A stretch of DNA of 64,000 bases, taken from Streptomyces sp. NBC_01210. Its GTDB lineage: Bacteria; Actinomycetota; Actinomycetes; Streptomycetales; Streptomycetaceae. The notes beneath the pieces were generated by a model. That model saw only the letters and a list, made by a program, of their open reading frames with translations, ran no database searches and was not told the DNA's origin. The stretch spans positions 6,014,001-6,078,000 of the forward strand of contig NZ_CP108549.1 of assembly GCF_036010325.1 (NCBI RefSeq). The letters are read 5' to 3'. This document shows positions 28,794 to 37,003 of this stretch, piece by piece (the first letter of the stretch is position 1; each line of letters begins with the position of its first letter). Position numbers and translations under genes: made by a program.

Positions 28794-28817
28794 GTAGAGT
28801 TCCGCTACAACGTGTGA
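28794..28817 (+). other. right attachment site (attR-like), displaced ychF 3' end
   Basis: The 24 bases encode VEFRYNV-stop preceded by V and match 3193-3216 at 18 positions, with the exact block gagttccgct at 28797-28806. Excision by recombination within that block would restore an intact ychF ending VVEFRYNV. A strong hairpin 48 bases downstream would be the original ychF terminator. Confidence 0.65.
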
Positions 28818-28864
28818 CGGAGTGCATACTGTACGTGAGGTGATCCGTCGAACGGCGAGGTCAG

Positions 28865-28897
28865 AAGAGGGCAGGACTTCGGGAGTCCTGCCCTCTT
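28865..28897 (+). terminator. strong hairpin terminator, probably the original ychF terminator
   Basis: The arms aagagggcaggact (28865-28878) and agtcctgccctctt (28884-28897) form a perfect 14-bp stem with a tcggg loop. There is no long T tract. It follows the displaced ychF tail by 48 bases, almost the same spacing as the left-end terminator from the intact ychF (50 bases). Confidence 0.8.
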
Positions 28898-29389
28898 GGC
28901 TATTCCCGTGCTGGAGCGTTCTGAGGGTGCCGTGATGTGCAGGCGCACACCCGGAGCGGGTGCCAAAGGAGCACCGAGCTCATCGGCATGGCTGGCTCGG
29001 GGGAACCTCCACTCCTGAAACTCAGCCGGCGGGCGGCCGATCGGGGCGTACGTCAACGCGGGGACACCGGACACAGCCGATGGGCTCTCGCCGGGGTAGG
29101 TGAACACGCCGGCGATACACGCCTTCGCGTTGGTTCTCATGCCGACGACGGCGCTGTCGGATTCGGGCACGGCTCGGCCTTCCATCCCTGCGGGGCCTTC
29201 GGGTGTGAGAAACAGACCCCAGACAGCGCGCCAGTCCCAGGTGACGGCCCTCCTGGTGACCTCGCTCGGCTGTCTCTTTTTCGGCCGATGGGTGTTCGTG
29301 CGTGCGGAGCGGAAGGTGCAGGCGGCAGGGACGCTGACGCAGTTCTGAGGGTTCCTTACCTGCCGCAACAGGTCCGCGGCGGCCCGGCG
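28898..29389. other. intergenic region without a supported gene
   Basis: About 490 bases. A GTG-started frame at 29100-29348 (82 codons) has fair GC3 and one hydrophobic stretch near its end (VTALLVTSLGCLFFGRW), but no known family and a weak start. Longer overlapping frames on both strands are not convincing. One further gtgctgga motif lies at about 28907, outside the island boundary. Confidence 0.4.
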
Positions 29390-29755
29390 CTAAGAGGGGG
29401 CGATGATCTCCGCCGCGAAGACCGTCCCCAGTGGTTCAGGCCCTATGTACTGCTGACAGTTGCATTGCCGGGGCTCGTACTGGACGGGCTTACGCTCGGC
29501 GTCCCAGGCGGTTGGAGCCTCGACCACCTCGTGGCACTTACCCTGTCTGTCGTGCTTGGCCAGATGGTGGGTGCAACCACACACAGGTTCTGGAGGTCGA
29601 TCAGCCGCTTCCAGCGCGAGCTGCCGGCGTTCGGTGGCCCTGAGTAGCTCCAGCCTCCGCTTGTGCCGGGTCTTCAAGGCCCTTCGGACGCTGTTACTGG
29701 CCCAGCTTCCGCCGAATATCACGCCAGGGATCAGCAACCACAGCCAGCCGTCCAT
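29390..29755 (-). CDS. conserved Streptomyces membrane-anchored Cys-rich protein
   Basis: A 121-residue protein starting MDGWLWLLIPGVIFGGSWA, a single N-terminal membrane anchor, followed by a basic coil (RRALKTRHKRRLELLRATER) and a C-terminal domain with CGCTHHLAKHDRQGKCHE and PRQCNCQQYIGPEPLG. The Cys/His pattern suggests a bound metal. The ATG at 29755 is chosen over that at 29764 because AGAGGA lies eight bases before it. It reads like a widely conserved Streptomyces protein of unknown function. No operon partner is evident. Confidence 0.75.
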   Translation of the reverse strand: MDGWLWLLIPGVIFGGSWASNSVRRALKTRHKRRLELLRATERRQLALEAADRPPEPVCGCTHHLAKHDRQGKCHEVVEAPTAWDAERKPVQYEPRQCNCQQYIGPEPLGTVFAAEIIAPS

Positions 29756-29874
29756 ACACCGCATCCTCTGTTCGACTGATTCCTCAGCCTAGAGCGTCGG
29801 CCCTGAGGGCGGGTGGGGCAAGACCGGCTGAGCGCAGGCAGGGCTCTCTGCGCACGTCCGTCTCGTCCGACCGG

Positions 29875-30609
29875 TCAGGAAGGCGCGCCGGTCAGGACTT
29901 CCACCTTGCCGGAGTCGAGCGAGTAGTAGGCGCCGACCACGGCAAGGGCGCCCTTTTCCACGAGCGGGGCCAGGTCCTGGTTGGAGCGCAGGTCGTCCGC
30001 GGTCAGCCTGACCTGGGCGCGGGCCATGGTCTCGACCGGGTCGGCACCGCCTTCCCTGACTGCCTGCTCGTACGCCGGCCGCAGAGCCTTGGCGATCGCC
30101 TCCAGGTTGCCGGGCAGCGGTTTGCCGTCACGGATGGACTTGTACGCCGCCTCGACGGCGCCGCAACGCTGATGCCCGAGGACCACGATGAGCGGAGTGC
30201 CACTCGTCATGGGCCCGTACTCCACGGAACCCGTGACCACCGGGCCGACCGCCTCCCCGCCCGTGCGCATCACGTAAAGGTCGCCCAGCCCGGTGTCGAA
30301 GAGGAGTTCAGGCGGCACCCGGGAGTCGATGCACGAGAGGATCGCCCCGAAGGGTTCCTGCTTCTCGGATACGAACTGGCGCCGGTTCGGATCCCGGTCG
30401 GGGTGTCGAAGATCTCCGCTCACCCAGCGCTTGTTGCCCTCCATCAGTCTCGCGAATGCCGCGGCGGGCGTGGCCGGTCGCGCTTCCGGCGAAGCGCTGG
30501 TCGCCGACGGAGCGGCGCTCGTCGACGAGCACCCCGCAAGCGTGACCGTGGCGACCCCGAGTCCGCCGACGAGCAGAGCTCTGCGATCCGGATGTCCCGC
30601 TCTGTCCAT
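29875..30609 (-). CDS. beta-class carbonic anhydrase, exported lipoprotein
   Basis: A 244-residue zinc enzyme interconverting CO2 and bicarbonate. The N-terminus has basic residues (DRR), a hydrophobic stretch and the lipobox LAGC (Cys27), so the protein is probably lipid-anchored outside the membrane. The beta-CA zinc site is intact: Cys93-x-Asp95-x-Arg97 (SCIDSR), His146 and Cys149 (GHQRCG). The ATG has a GAGGGG site. Terminal residues KVEVLTG are typical of the family. It stands alone, transcribed leftward. Confidence 0.93.
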   Translation of the reverse strand: MDRAGHPDRRALLVGGLGVATVTLAGCSSTSAAPSATSASPEARPATPAAAFARLMEGNKRWVSGDLRHPDRDPNRRQFVSEKQEPFGAILSCIDSRVPPELLFDTGLGDLYVMRTGGEAVGPVVTGSVEYGPMTSGTPLIVVLGHQRCGAVEAAYKSIRDGKPLPGNLEAIAKALRPAYEQAVREGGADPVETMARAQVRLTADDLRSNQDLAPLVEKGALAVVGAYYSLDSGKVEVLTGAPS

Positions 30610-30801
30610 CGGTCGTTCCCCTCAGTCCACTGAGACGCGTCCATACGCCTTGACCATGGCGATTGTTCAGCGCGGTGTGGGAGTCCGACGGCAGGCGCAA
30701 GGGGGCGCGGGCTGCTTTGCCACCGACGGCCCACAGAACGGGGACTGTCCACATCGGCGGCCGGCTCATCGGCGGCAGGCTCTTTGGAATGCTTCGCGTT
30801 C

Positions 30802-31117
30802 CTAGGGGCCGCCGGTCTCGTCCGCCAGTTCCGCGATGACCTCGGCGTGGCAGCGTTCCGGTGCGCACCAGCAGCCGAGTCTGTGGCCGTGCAGGGCGGG
30901 GAGGAGCGCGAGGAGGTCCGGGCGGGACAGCAGGTGGGTGCGGTACTTCTCGAGGACCTCTTGGCGGGTGCCGTCGGGGCCGGGGCGGAACGGGCTCGCC
31001 AGGGGGGAGCCGTCGAGGTGCCAGCCGCCGCGGTGCATGGCGCGGCCCACGTACACGACGTGCGTAGTCGGGGTCGTCGCGATGGCCCTTGAGGTTGACG
31101 ACCGTCGTCGGCTTCAT
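30802..31117 (-). pseudogene. DUF4326 protein gene with a frameshift
   Basis: The first frame starts at 31117 with MKPTTVVNLKGHRDDPDYA. After about 31057 the family sequence continues in a second frame as YVGRAMHRGGWHL, then SPLASPFRPG, LEKYRTHLL, LGCWCAPERCHAEV, to the stop at 30802. Joining the two needs removal of one base or insertion of two near 31050-31062. The product would be about 105 residues. DUF4326 proteins are small, with a Cys-Trp-Cys...Cys-His motif, and of unknown function. Either a real pseudogene or an indel in the sequence. A GTG-started 84-codon product (30802-31056) is possible in the second frame. Confidence 0.75.
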
Positions 31118-31135
31118 GCGCTGGATCCTCCGGGT

Positions 31136-31675
31136 TCAGGCCGTGTCCCGCCAGGTGAAGACCGCGCAGGTCGTGGTGGCATGCGCGTACAGCTTGGCGT
31201 CGGTGGCGCCGACCACCCGTGCCTCGGCGGTCGCCGTCGTACGGCCGACGTGGATGACAGTGCCTTCACAGCGCAGGGTCTGCGTGTCGGCGAACACCGG
31301 GCGCACAAGATTCACCCCGAGCTGGATGGTGGTGTACGCGCGGCCGGGCGACAGCGTCGTCATGACCGCGCTGCCGAGGGCCGAGTCGAGCAGTGTGGCC
31401 AGAAAACCGCCGTGGACGCTGCCCATCGGGTTGAGCAGGTGCTCGCCGGGCTCGCCCTCGAAGACGGCGCGGCCCTCGTCGGCCTCCACGAGGCGGAAGC
31501 CGAGAGTCCCGCAGATCGGCGCTTGCGGGTAGTGGCCATCGAGGCTGCGCCGGAGCAGTTCGAGGCCTGAGTGCGGGCCGGCGTCGGCGTAGCTGGTCGG
31601 CGGTGCCCAGGTGTGGGTACGTGAATGGCGCGCGGCAGTGGCGTCTGCGGACGGTGGGCTGGTGGGCCGGGTCAT
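31136..31675 (-). CDS. PaaI-family hotdog thioesterase
   Basis: A 179-residue acyl-CoA thioesterase-like protein. The hotdog core is GTLGFRLVEADEGRAVFEG, HLLNPMGSVHGGFLATLLD (the family motif, with Asn-Pro-x-Gly-x-x-His-Gly), SAVMTTLSPGRAYTTIQL, NLVRPVF, and VIHVGRTTATAEARV. The ATG at 31675 follows GAGGAG at about seven bases. It is followed by the DUF4326 remnant and preceded by the monooxygenase-like gene on the same strand, possibly one transcription unit. Substrate unknown; a link to the thiolase downstream is only positional. Confidence 0.88.
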   Translation of the reverse strand: MTRPTSPPSADATAARHSRTHTWAPPTSYADAGPHSGLELLRRSLDGHYPQAPICGTLGFRLVEADEGRAVFEGEPGEHLLNPMGSVHGGFLATLLDSALGSAVMTTLSPGRAYTTIQLGVNLVRPVFADTQTLRCEGTVIHVGRTTATAEARVVGATDAKLYAHATTTCAVFTWRDTA

Positions 31676-31755
31676 CCTCGGTCTCCTCGGTGGTGGTGTG
31701 GGCAAGGTGCCCGCGGGCCGCGCATCAGGTGGTCCGCGGGCACCGTGCGTTGTGG

Positions 31756-32052
31756 TCAGGGGAGCTTGGCTGCCAGCAGGTCCACAGGGCGGATGTCGGG
31801 GGCCGAGCTCAGCATCGTCTCCGCCGCTTCCATCAGCGCCGCGGCGATCCGGCCCTGCAGATGGCCGGCCCGTCCCTCCTCGTTCTCGAAGGTGTCGAAG
31901 ACCCCGAAGACCGTGGCGCTCTCCCGGAACGCGAACCAGGTGACCGTGTGCTCCTCTTCGCGGGCGAGTTGCAGCGCCCCGCGCAACAGGGCCTCGACCT
32001 CGTCGGCGTACTCCGGCTTGGCTTCGATCCTGGCCAGCAGTCCGATGTTCAT
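31756..32052 (-). CDS. antibiotic biosynthesis monooxygenase (ABM)-domain protein
   Basis: A 98-residue single ABM domain: NIGLLARIEAKPEYADEVEALL, HTVTWFAFRESATVFGVFDTF, ENEEGRAGHLQGRI and AALMEAA. Such dimeric alpha-beta barrels include YgiN-type quinol monooxygenases and haem-degrading enzymes. The sequence does not decide the substrate. GGAG lies nine bases before the ATG. It is divergent from the GlxA-type regulator (118-base gap), which could control it. Confidence 0.87.
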   Translation of the reverse strand: MNIGLLARIEAKPEYADEVEALLRGALQLAREEEHTVTWFAFRESATVFGVFDTFENEEGRAGHLQGRIAAALMEAAETMLSSAPDIRPVDLLAAKLP

Positions 32053-32170
32053 CGCGTGTCACTCCGTACGTCGTCGTTGGCGTCCCGATCAAGCGGGACG
32101 TCCGCAAAGCTATGGCCGCGATCAGGGCTCTTCCAGTGGCGCAAACGGCGTGTCGGATACCGTTTCCGCC

Positions 32171-33129
32171 ATGGATGTGGCAGTGCTGGCGTACGACGGC
32201 GTATTCGACTCAGGGCTCTCGGCGATCCTCGATGTGCTCGACGGGGCCAACGCGATGCGGGACGAGCTTCCCCTGCCGCCCCCCGCCTGGCGGGTGAGGA
32301 CCGTCGGTTTCCGCCGCCGGGTCCGCACCGGCGCGGGCCACCTCGTCACCACCGAGCCGGCGGCCGGGGCCGAGCGGCGGACCTGCTGATCGTGCCGGCC
32401 CTCGCCGAGCGGCGGCCCGACGCGCTTCTCGCTCATGTCTCGGGACCCGCATCGGCGGCCGTACGGAGTCTCGTGGCCGATGCGCGCGGGCGCGGCACCC
32501 CCGTCGCCTCGGCCTGTACGGGCACCTTTCTGCTGGCCGAGGCGGGGGTGCTCGACGGGCGGAAGGCGACCACCAGCTGGTGGCTGGCGCCGGTCTTCCG
32601 GAAGCGCTATCCGGCGGTCACCGTCGACGAGACCCGGATGGTGACCGCGTCGGACGGCGTGACGACGGCCGGTGCGGCCTTCGGGCACGTCGACCTCGCG
32701 CTGGCGGTCGTCCGGATGAGCAGCCCGGCGCTGGCCGATCTTGTCGCCCGCTATCTGGTCGTCGACGAACGGCCGTCCCAGTCGGCGTACACCATCCCGA
32801 GCGCGCTCGCCCAGAGTGATCCGGTCGTCGCCGCCTTCGAGCGCTGGGCCAGGCTGCATCTGGAAGAGCCGATGAACGTCAGTGCGGCGGCGCGTTCGGT
32901 GGGGGTGAGCGAACGCACCCTCCAGCGGACCGTACGCCGCGTACTCGGCACGTCCCCCGTGCGCTTCGTTCAGGACCTGCGGGTCGAACAGGCCTCGCAC
33001 CTGCTGCGGACGACCGACATGTCTCTGGACTCCATCGCCCGCAAGGTCGGCTACGAGCACGCGAACACCCTGCGGATCCTGCTGCGTGAGCGGACGGGCA
33101 GCACGGCGGGCGCTCTGCGCAGTCGCTGA
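32171..33129 (+). pseudogene. GlxA-family (DJ-1/PfpI plus AraC HTH) regulator with a frameshift
   Basis: The first frame runs from the ATG at 32171 (MDVAVLAYDGVFDSGLSAIL) to HLVTTEPAAGAE and then reaches a stop near 32389. The family sequence resumes in another frame as ADLLIVPALAERRPDALL and continues through ASACTGTFLLAEAGVLDG (the GATase-like Cys), TSWWLAP and a C-terminal AraC domain (VSERTLQRTVRRVLG, GYEHANTLRILLRERTG). Adding one base at about 32370-32380 would restore about 319 residues. Either a recent loss of function or a sequencing indel; the downstream part is otherwise undamaged. Divergent from the ABM/PaaI genes. Confidence 0.85.
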
Positions 33130-33250
33130 ACAGCCGTACGGCGACGACAACCATCCTCGGTTGGAATTGACAACTCTCTCCTCGAGCGGGAGGGTTTAGT
33201 CAGTCGGTTTGAAAAGCAGACTGACGTCGGGAGCTGGGGAGGCTGACGTG

Positions 33251-34414
33251 ATGCGGGACGCGGTGATCGTCGAGGCGGTTCGTACGCCCCTGGGCAAGGG
33301 CAAGCCGGGAGGAGCGCTGCACGACGAGCGCCCCGTGGACCTGCTCGCCCGCACACTCGCGGCGCTCGTCGAGCGGGCCGGGATCGATCCCGTACTCGTC
33401 GACGACGTCATCGGCGGCTGCGTGACCCAGGTCGGGGACCAGTCGCTCAACATCACCCGCCATGCGGTGCTGGCCGCCGGCTTCCCCGAGAGCGTGCCGG
33501 GCATGACCGTGGACCGGCAGTGCGGCTCGTCCCAGCAGGCCGCGCACATCGCGGCGCAGGGTGTGATCAGCGGGGCCTACGACATCGCGATCGCCTGCGG
33601 CGTCGAGTCGATGTCCCGGGTGCCGATGGGCTCCAATGTGCTGCCGGGCAGCGACCCGTTCGGGCGACGGCTCGGCGAGCGGTATCCGCAGGGGCTGGTC
33701 GGCCAGGGGATCAGCGCGGAGCTGATCGCGGCGCGCTGGAAGATCTCGCGGGAGGAGCTGGACGCCTTCGCGCTGGAGTCGCACCGGCGTGCCGCGGGTG
33801 CCTGGGCGCGCGGGGAGTTCGACCGGGAGGTCGCCTGGACCGGGCAGCGGGACGAGAACGTACGGCCCGGCACATCGACCGAGGCGCTCGCGGGGCTCAA
33901 GCCCGCGTACTACGACACGGCCATGGAAGAGCGGTTCCCTGAGATCGGCTGGCGCGTCACGGCGGGCAACAGCTCGCCGGTCAACGACGGCGCGGCGGCA
34001 CTGCTGATCATGGGTGCCGATGTGGCGGAGCGGCTCGGGCTGCGGCCACGCGCGCGGTTCCACTCGTTCGCGGTTGCCGGGGACGATCCGCTGCTGATGC
34101 TCACGGCGATCATGCCGGCCACCGGGAAGGTACTGGCCAGGGCGGGGCTGACCACTGGCGACATCGATCTGTACGAGGTGAACGAGGCGTTCGCGTCGGT
34201 GGTGCTCGCCTGGCAGCGGGAGACCGGCGTCGAGGCGGACCGGCTCAATGTGCGCGGCGGCGCGATCTCCATCGGCCATCCGCTGGGCGGCAGCGGGGCG
34301 CGCCTCATGACGACCCTGCTGCACAACCTGGAGGACCGCGGTGGGCGGTACGGGCTGCAGACGATGTGTGAGGCGGGAGGGCTGGCCAACGCCACGATCA
34401 TCGAGCGCCTCTGA
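33251..34414 (+). CDS. thiolase (acetyl-CoA C-acyltransferase)
   Basis: A 387-residue type I/II thiolase. The acyl-accepting Cys91 sits in DRQCGSSQQA. The C-terminal catalytic parts are EVNEAFASV, SIGHPLGGSGAR (His) and CEAGGLANA (Cys). Length is normal. It either cleaves 3-ketoacyl-CoA in beta-oxidation or condenses acetyl-CoA units. The ATG at 33251 has GGAGG nine bases upstream; an in-frame start at 33209 is less likely. It is followed 65 bases later by an HxlR regulator on the same strand. Confidence 0.93.
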   Translation: MRDAVIVEAVRTPLGKGKPGGALHDERPVDLLARTLAALVERAGIDPVLVDDVIGGCVTQVGDQSLNITRHAVLAAGFPESVPGMTVDRQCGSSQQAAHIAAQGVISGAYDIAIACGVESMSRVPMGSNVLPGSDPFGRRLGERYPQGLVGQGISAELIAARWKISREELDAFALESHRRAAGAWARGEFDREVAWTGQRDENVRPGTSTEALAGLKPAYYDTAMEERFPEIGWRVTAGNSSPVNDGAAALLIMGADVAERLGLRPRARFHSFAVAGDDPLLMLTAIMPATGKVLARAGLTTGDIDLYEVNEAFASVVLAWQRETGVEADRLNVRGGAISIGHPLGGSGARLMTTLLHNLEDRGGRYGLQTMCEAGGLANATIIERL

Positions 34415-34479
34415 CAGCGATGACGGCGGTGGTCGCGCTCTCGTCCGGCACGATTGAATACGCAACTTACCGTTCTAGG

Positions 34480-34938
34480 ATGAGCCGCATGTCGAAGAGC
34501 ATCCATCCCAGAGAGTGCTCCATCGCCGACGCGCTCGACCTGATCGGCGAGCGCTGGACGCTGCTCGCCGTACGCGAACTCAGCCATGGCGTCCGCCGCT
34601 TCGACCAGATCGTCCACAACACCGGAGCGTCCCGCGACATCCTCACGGCCCGGCTGCGCAAGCTGGAGGCGGCGGGCGCCGTCGGGCGCGAGCAGTACAA
34701 CGCACACCCGCCGCGCTACGAGTACCACCTGACCCCCGCCGGCCAGGAGCTCGGCGACGTACTCCTCACGCTCATGAAGTGGGGGGACCGGCATCTCAAC
34801 CCCGAGGATCCGCCGGTGACCTGGCAGCACGCGTGCGGCGAGACTCTCGATCCGGTGGTCATCTGCGCGCACTGCGGCGAGCCGGCACGCAAGGGCGCGC
34901 ACTCGCCGACCGGCCGCGGAGCCCTGACCGCCGACTGA
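34480..34938 (+). CDS. HxlR-family winged-helix regulator
   Basis: A 152-residue DNA-binding protein with the HxlR core ECSIADALDLIGERWTLLAV, RFDQIVHNTGASRDILTARL (recognition helix), and PRYEYHLTPAGQEL. The C-terminus adds a Cys-rich patch (ACGETLDPVVICAHCGE) that could bind zinc or sense redox state. The start is ATG 34480 or 34489; no clear ribosome binding site separates them. Probably controls the adjacent thiolase gene or itself. Confidence 0.9.
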   Translation: MSRMSKSIHPRECSIADALDLIGERWTLLAVRELSHGVRRFDQIVHNTGASRDILTARLRKLEAAGAVGREQYNAHPPRYEYHLTPAGQELGDVLLTLMKWGDRHLNPEDPPVTWQHACGETLDPVVICAHCGEPARKGAHSPTGRGALTAD

Positions 34939-35074
34939 ACCCTCTGCTCGTCGGATCAGTTCGCGGGCAGTGCCTGTGGACAGCCGATGGACGCGATGTC
35001 CTCGGCGGGATCGGCCGGTGCGAGGCCCGGACTCAGCCTCGGATTCAGTGCCGAGATCACCTCGGACGTCAGCC

Positions 35075-35217
35075 GACGCGGACCAGTGCGCGTCGAACGA
35101 GTAGAAACGGTCGGCCCATTCGGGGCTCAGGATCGCCTCCAGCATCGCCATTGAACGGCACAGGTCGCGGACGGCGGATATCCCGGGCAGCTGCCGGGCA
35201 ACATCGTGTACGGTCAC
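35075..35217 (-). pseudogene. N-terminal fragment of a conserved Streptomyces hypothetical protein
   Basis: On the minus strand, a GTG at 35217 opens VTVHDVARQLPGISAVRDLC, then RSMAMLEAILSPEWADRFYS and FDAHWSASAD. This resembles the start of a family of Streptomyces proteins of about 150-200 residues; from memory, homologues continue past the FDxxW segment. Here the likeness stops near 35075 and the frame goes on as low-complexity sequence. The rest of the 485-base gap (34939-35423) holds no recognisable gene. Probably a truncated remnant. Confidence 0.45.
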
Positions 35218-35423
35218 GCGCTCATCCAAACCCCACGGCGCATGGAACCGGCCACGCCGTACGCATATGGCCGGGAAGTGTGACCGGGCAGCATGGTCAG
35301 GCAAGTGTGGCCTGCGCGAGAAGCTCGTCCGAGGGCCGTATGTGCGGCCGGGCCGAGCGGCGCCGGACGCGCGGGGTGAACGGCCGGCAGCGAACGGCCG
35401 GCAGCGAGGAGAGGGAGAGCGGC

Positions 35424-35909
35424 ATGTCGTACCCGGACCCGAAGTACCTGGACGGCAAGGGCGAGATCACTGCGGAGTTCCGGCCGGCGGAAACGCCCGC
35501 GAATCTGCGGTCGAGGAACGGGAGCCGTACGCACTATCTGGCCACCACCCGGTCAACCGGAGGGGAGTTCGGGCTCTACCGGATGGACATGGCCCCGAAG
35601 GCGGGCGGCCCGAAGACGCACTTCCACACGTCGATCTCGGAGTCGTTCTTCATCATCGAGGGGACGGTCCGGCTCTACAACGGCGACAGCTGGATCGACG
35701 GAACGGCAGGTGACTTCCTCTACGTGCCGCAGGGCGGGCTGCATGCCTTCCGCAACGACTCGGACGCGCCCGCCTCCATGCTGCTGCTGTTCACGCCGGG
35801 CGCGCCGCGCGAGGAGTACTTCGAGAAGGTCGCCGAGGTCGCCACCGAGTGGTCGCCACAGGACCGGGCGGAGTTCTTCATCAAGCACGACACCTACTGG
35901 ACGGACTGA
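35424..35909 (+). CDS. cupin-domain protein
   Basis: A 161-residue protein with a single cupin barrel. Motif 1 is GGPKTHFHTSISESFFIIEG (the metal ligands are the two His and the Glu) and motif 2 is GDFLYVPQGGLHAFRN (second His). This resembles quercetinase-like and polyketide-related cupins, but the substrate cannot be read. GGGAGAG precedes the ATG. Its last 16 bases overlap the end of the convergent threonine synthase-like gene. Confidence 0.88.
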   Translation: MSYPDPKYLDGKGEITAEFRPAETPANLRSRNGSRTHYLATTRSTGGEFGLYRMDMAPKAGGPKTHFHTSISESFFIIEGTVRLYNGDSWIDGTAGDFLYVPQGGLHAFRNDSDAPASMLLLFTPGAPREEYFEKVAEVATEWSPQDRAEFFIKHDTYWTD

Positions 35910-37003
35910 CCGGGTGCGAGGCCGGTCTTGAGGCCCGCGCCGCAGAGCGGGACGACGGCGGTGCGGTCGGTCCAGCCACCCGCGGCGGCCCAGCAAGCCA
36001 CCCCGGTCGACTCGACGAAGAGACCGCGGGCGGCCAGATCAAGCTGCGCGGCGCGGATCTGATCCTCCGTCACCGTGAGGAAGGTCCCGCCGGTTTCGCG
36101 TACGGCCCGCAGGATCTGGCGGGCGCGCGGCGGACGCGGGATGGCGATGCCCTCGGCGAGCGTGGGCTTGAACTCCACCTTCTCGTCGAGGAGTTCTTCG
36201 GCGCCGGCGTGAAAGGCCGTTGCCAGCGGGGAGACGGCCTCGGCCTGGACGGCGATCAGGGCGGGGTGCTCGGAGATCAGGCCGTGCGTGTGGAGTTCGG
36301 CGAGGGCGAGGGACGCGCCGAGGAGGAGTGTGCCGTTGCCGACGGGGACGACGATCGCCTCGGGGAGCCGGCCGCCGAGCTCCTCCCACAACTCGTAGAC
36401 GTAGGTCTTCGTGCCGTGCAGGAAGTACGGGTTGTGGACGTGGCTCGCGTAGAAGGTGCCGGGTGCGCCGGCAGCGGCGCGGGCGGCCACGGCGGTGGCT
36501 TCGCGTTCGCCCGGGACGAGTTCGAGGTGCGCGCCGTGCGCCCGGATCTGCTCCACCTTCTTGGCGGAGGTGGCCTCGGGGACGTACACCGTGCAGTCGA
36601 GACCCGCCCGTGCGCAGTACGCGGCGACAGCCGTGCCCGCGTTACCGCTGCTGTCGGCGATCACGCGCCGGGGAGAGAGCCCCCGGGCGAGCTCCGCCAG
36701 CATCACCGCGCCGCGGTCCTTGAAGGAGAGCGTCGGCATCAGGAAGTCGAGCTTGGCGGAGACGGTGGCGGTGAGCGGGACGAGTGGGGTGCGACCCTCG
36801 CCGAGTGAGGTGGCGGCGGGCGCGGAGAGCGGCAGCGCCTCCTCGTACCGCCACAGTGAATTGACCCGTCCCGGAAGGGAGTTCAGGTCGATGGGCGAGG
36901 CGGTGAAGTCCAGGTCCCACGGGCCGCGGCAGTCGGGGCAGCACCAGCCGGCCGCCTCGACGGGGGAGACGGTATCGCAGTCGGGGCAGTGATACGAGGT
37001 CAT
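35894..37003 (-). CDS. threonine synthase-like PLP enzyme
   Basis: A 369-residue fold type II PLP enzyme. The N-terminus has a zinc-ribbon-like CPDCD and CCPDC (Cys6/9 and 21/22/25), the PLP Lys95 is in LSFKDRGAV, the phosphate-binding Asn/Ser motif is SSGNAGTAVAAY, and the Gly-rich loop is VPVGNGTLLLG. This arrangement fits threonine synthase or a close homologue (O-phosphohomoserine to threonine). A second, housekeeping thrC may exist elsewhere, so no symbol is given. The stop overlaps the cupin gene convergently; the start faces the subtilase gene across 192 bases. Confidence 0.85.
   Translation of the reverse strand: MTSYHCPDCDTVSPVEAAGWCCPDCRGPWDLDFTASPIDLNSLPGRVNSLWRYEEALPLSAPAATSLGEGRTPLVPLTATVSAKLDFLMPTLSFKDRGAVMLAELARGLSPRRVIADSSGNAGTAVAAYCARAGLDCTVYVPEATSAKKVEQIRAHGAHLELVPGEREATAVAARAAAGAPGTFYASHVHNPYFLHGTKTYVYELWEELGGRLPEAIVVPVGNGTLLLGASLALAELHTHGLISEHPALIAVQAEAVSPLATAFHAGAEELLDEKVEFKPTLAEGIAIPRPPRARQILRAVRETGGTFLTVTEDQIRAAQLDLAARGLFVESTGVACWAAAGGWTDRTAVVPLCGAGLKTGLAPGQSVQ

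Larger units (their letters stand above)
3217..28817. mobile_element. genomic island inserted at the 3' end of ychF, carrying a candidate phage-defence system
   Basis: A 25.6-kb segment bounded by the intact ychF 3' end and a diverged second ychF tail. Just inside each boundary lie pairs of GTGCTGGAT motifs spaced 11 bp apart, and both ends hold several hundred bases of lower-GC non-coding DNA. Its ten large genes are dominated by helicases, a DNA methyltransferase, ATPases and a kinase, a typical defence-island content. No integrase, excisionase, transposase or conjugation gene can be read, so the element is either non-autonomous or has lost its recombinase. Boundaries are inferred from the duplicated ychF tail. 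Confidence 0.7.

Noticed and set aside
29100..29348. 82-codon frame with one hydrophobic stretch
   Set aside because: GC3 is acceptable but there is no good ribosome binding site and no recognised homologue; kept only as a note in the intergenic entry.
28805..29368. 187-codon minus-strand frame
   Set aside because: Runs across the terminator at 28865 and the island boundary; composition not protein-like for this genome.
28937..29647. 236-codon plus-strand frame
   Set aside because: Overlaps the opposite-strand Cys-rich protein gene over its second half and has no family-like segment.
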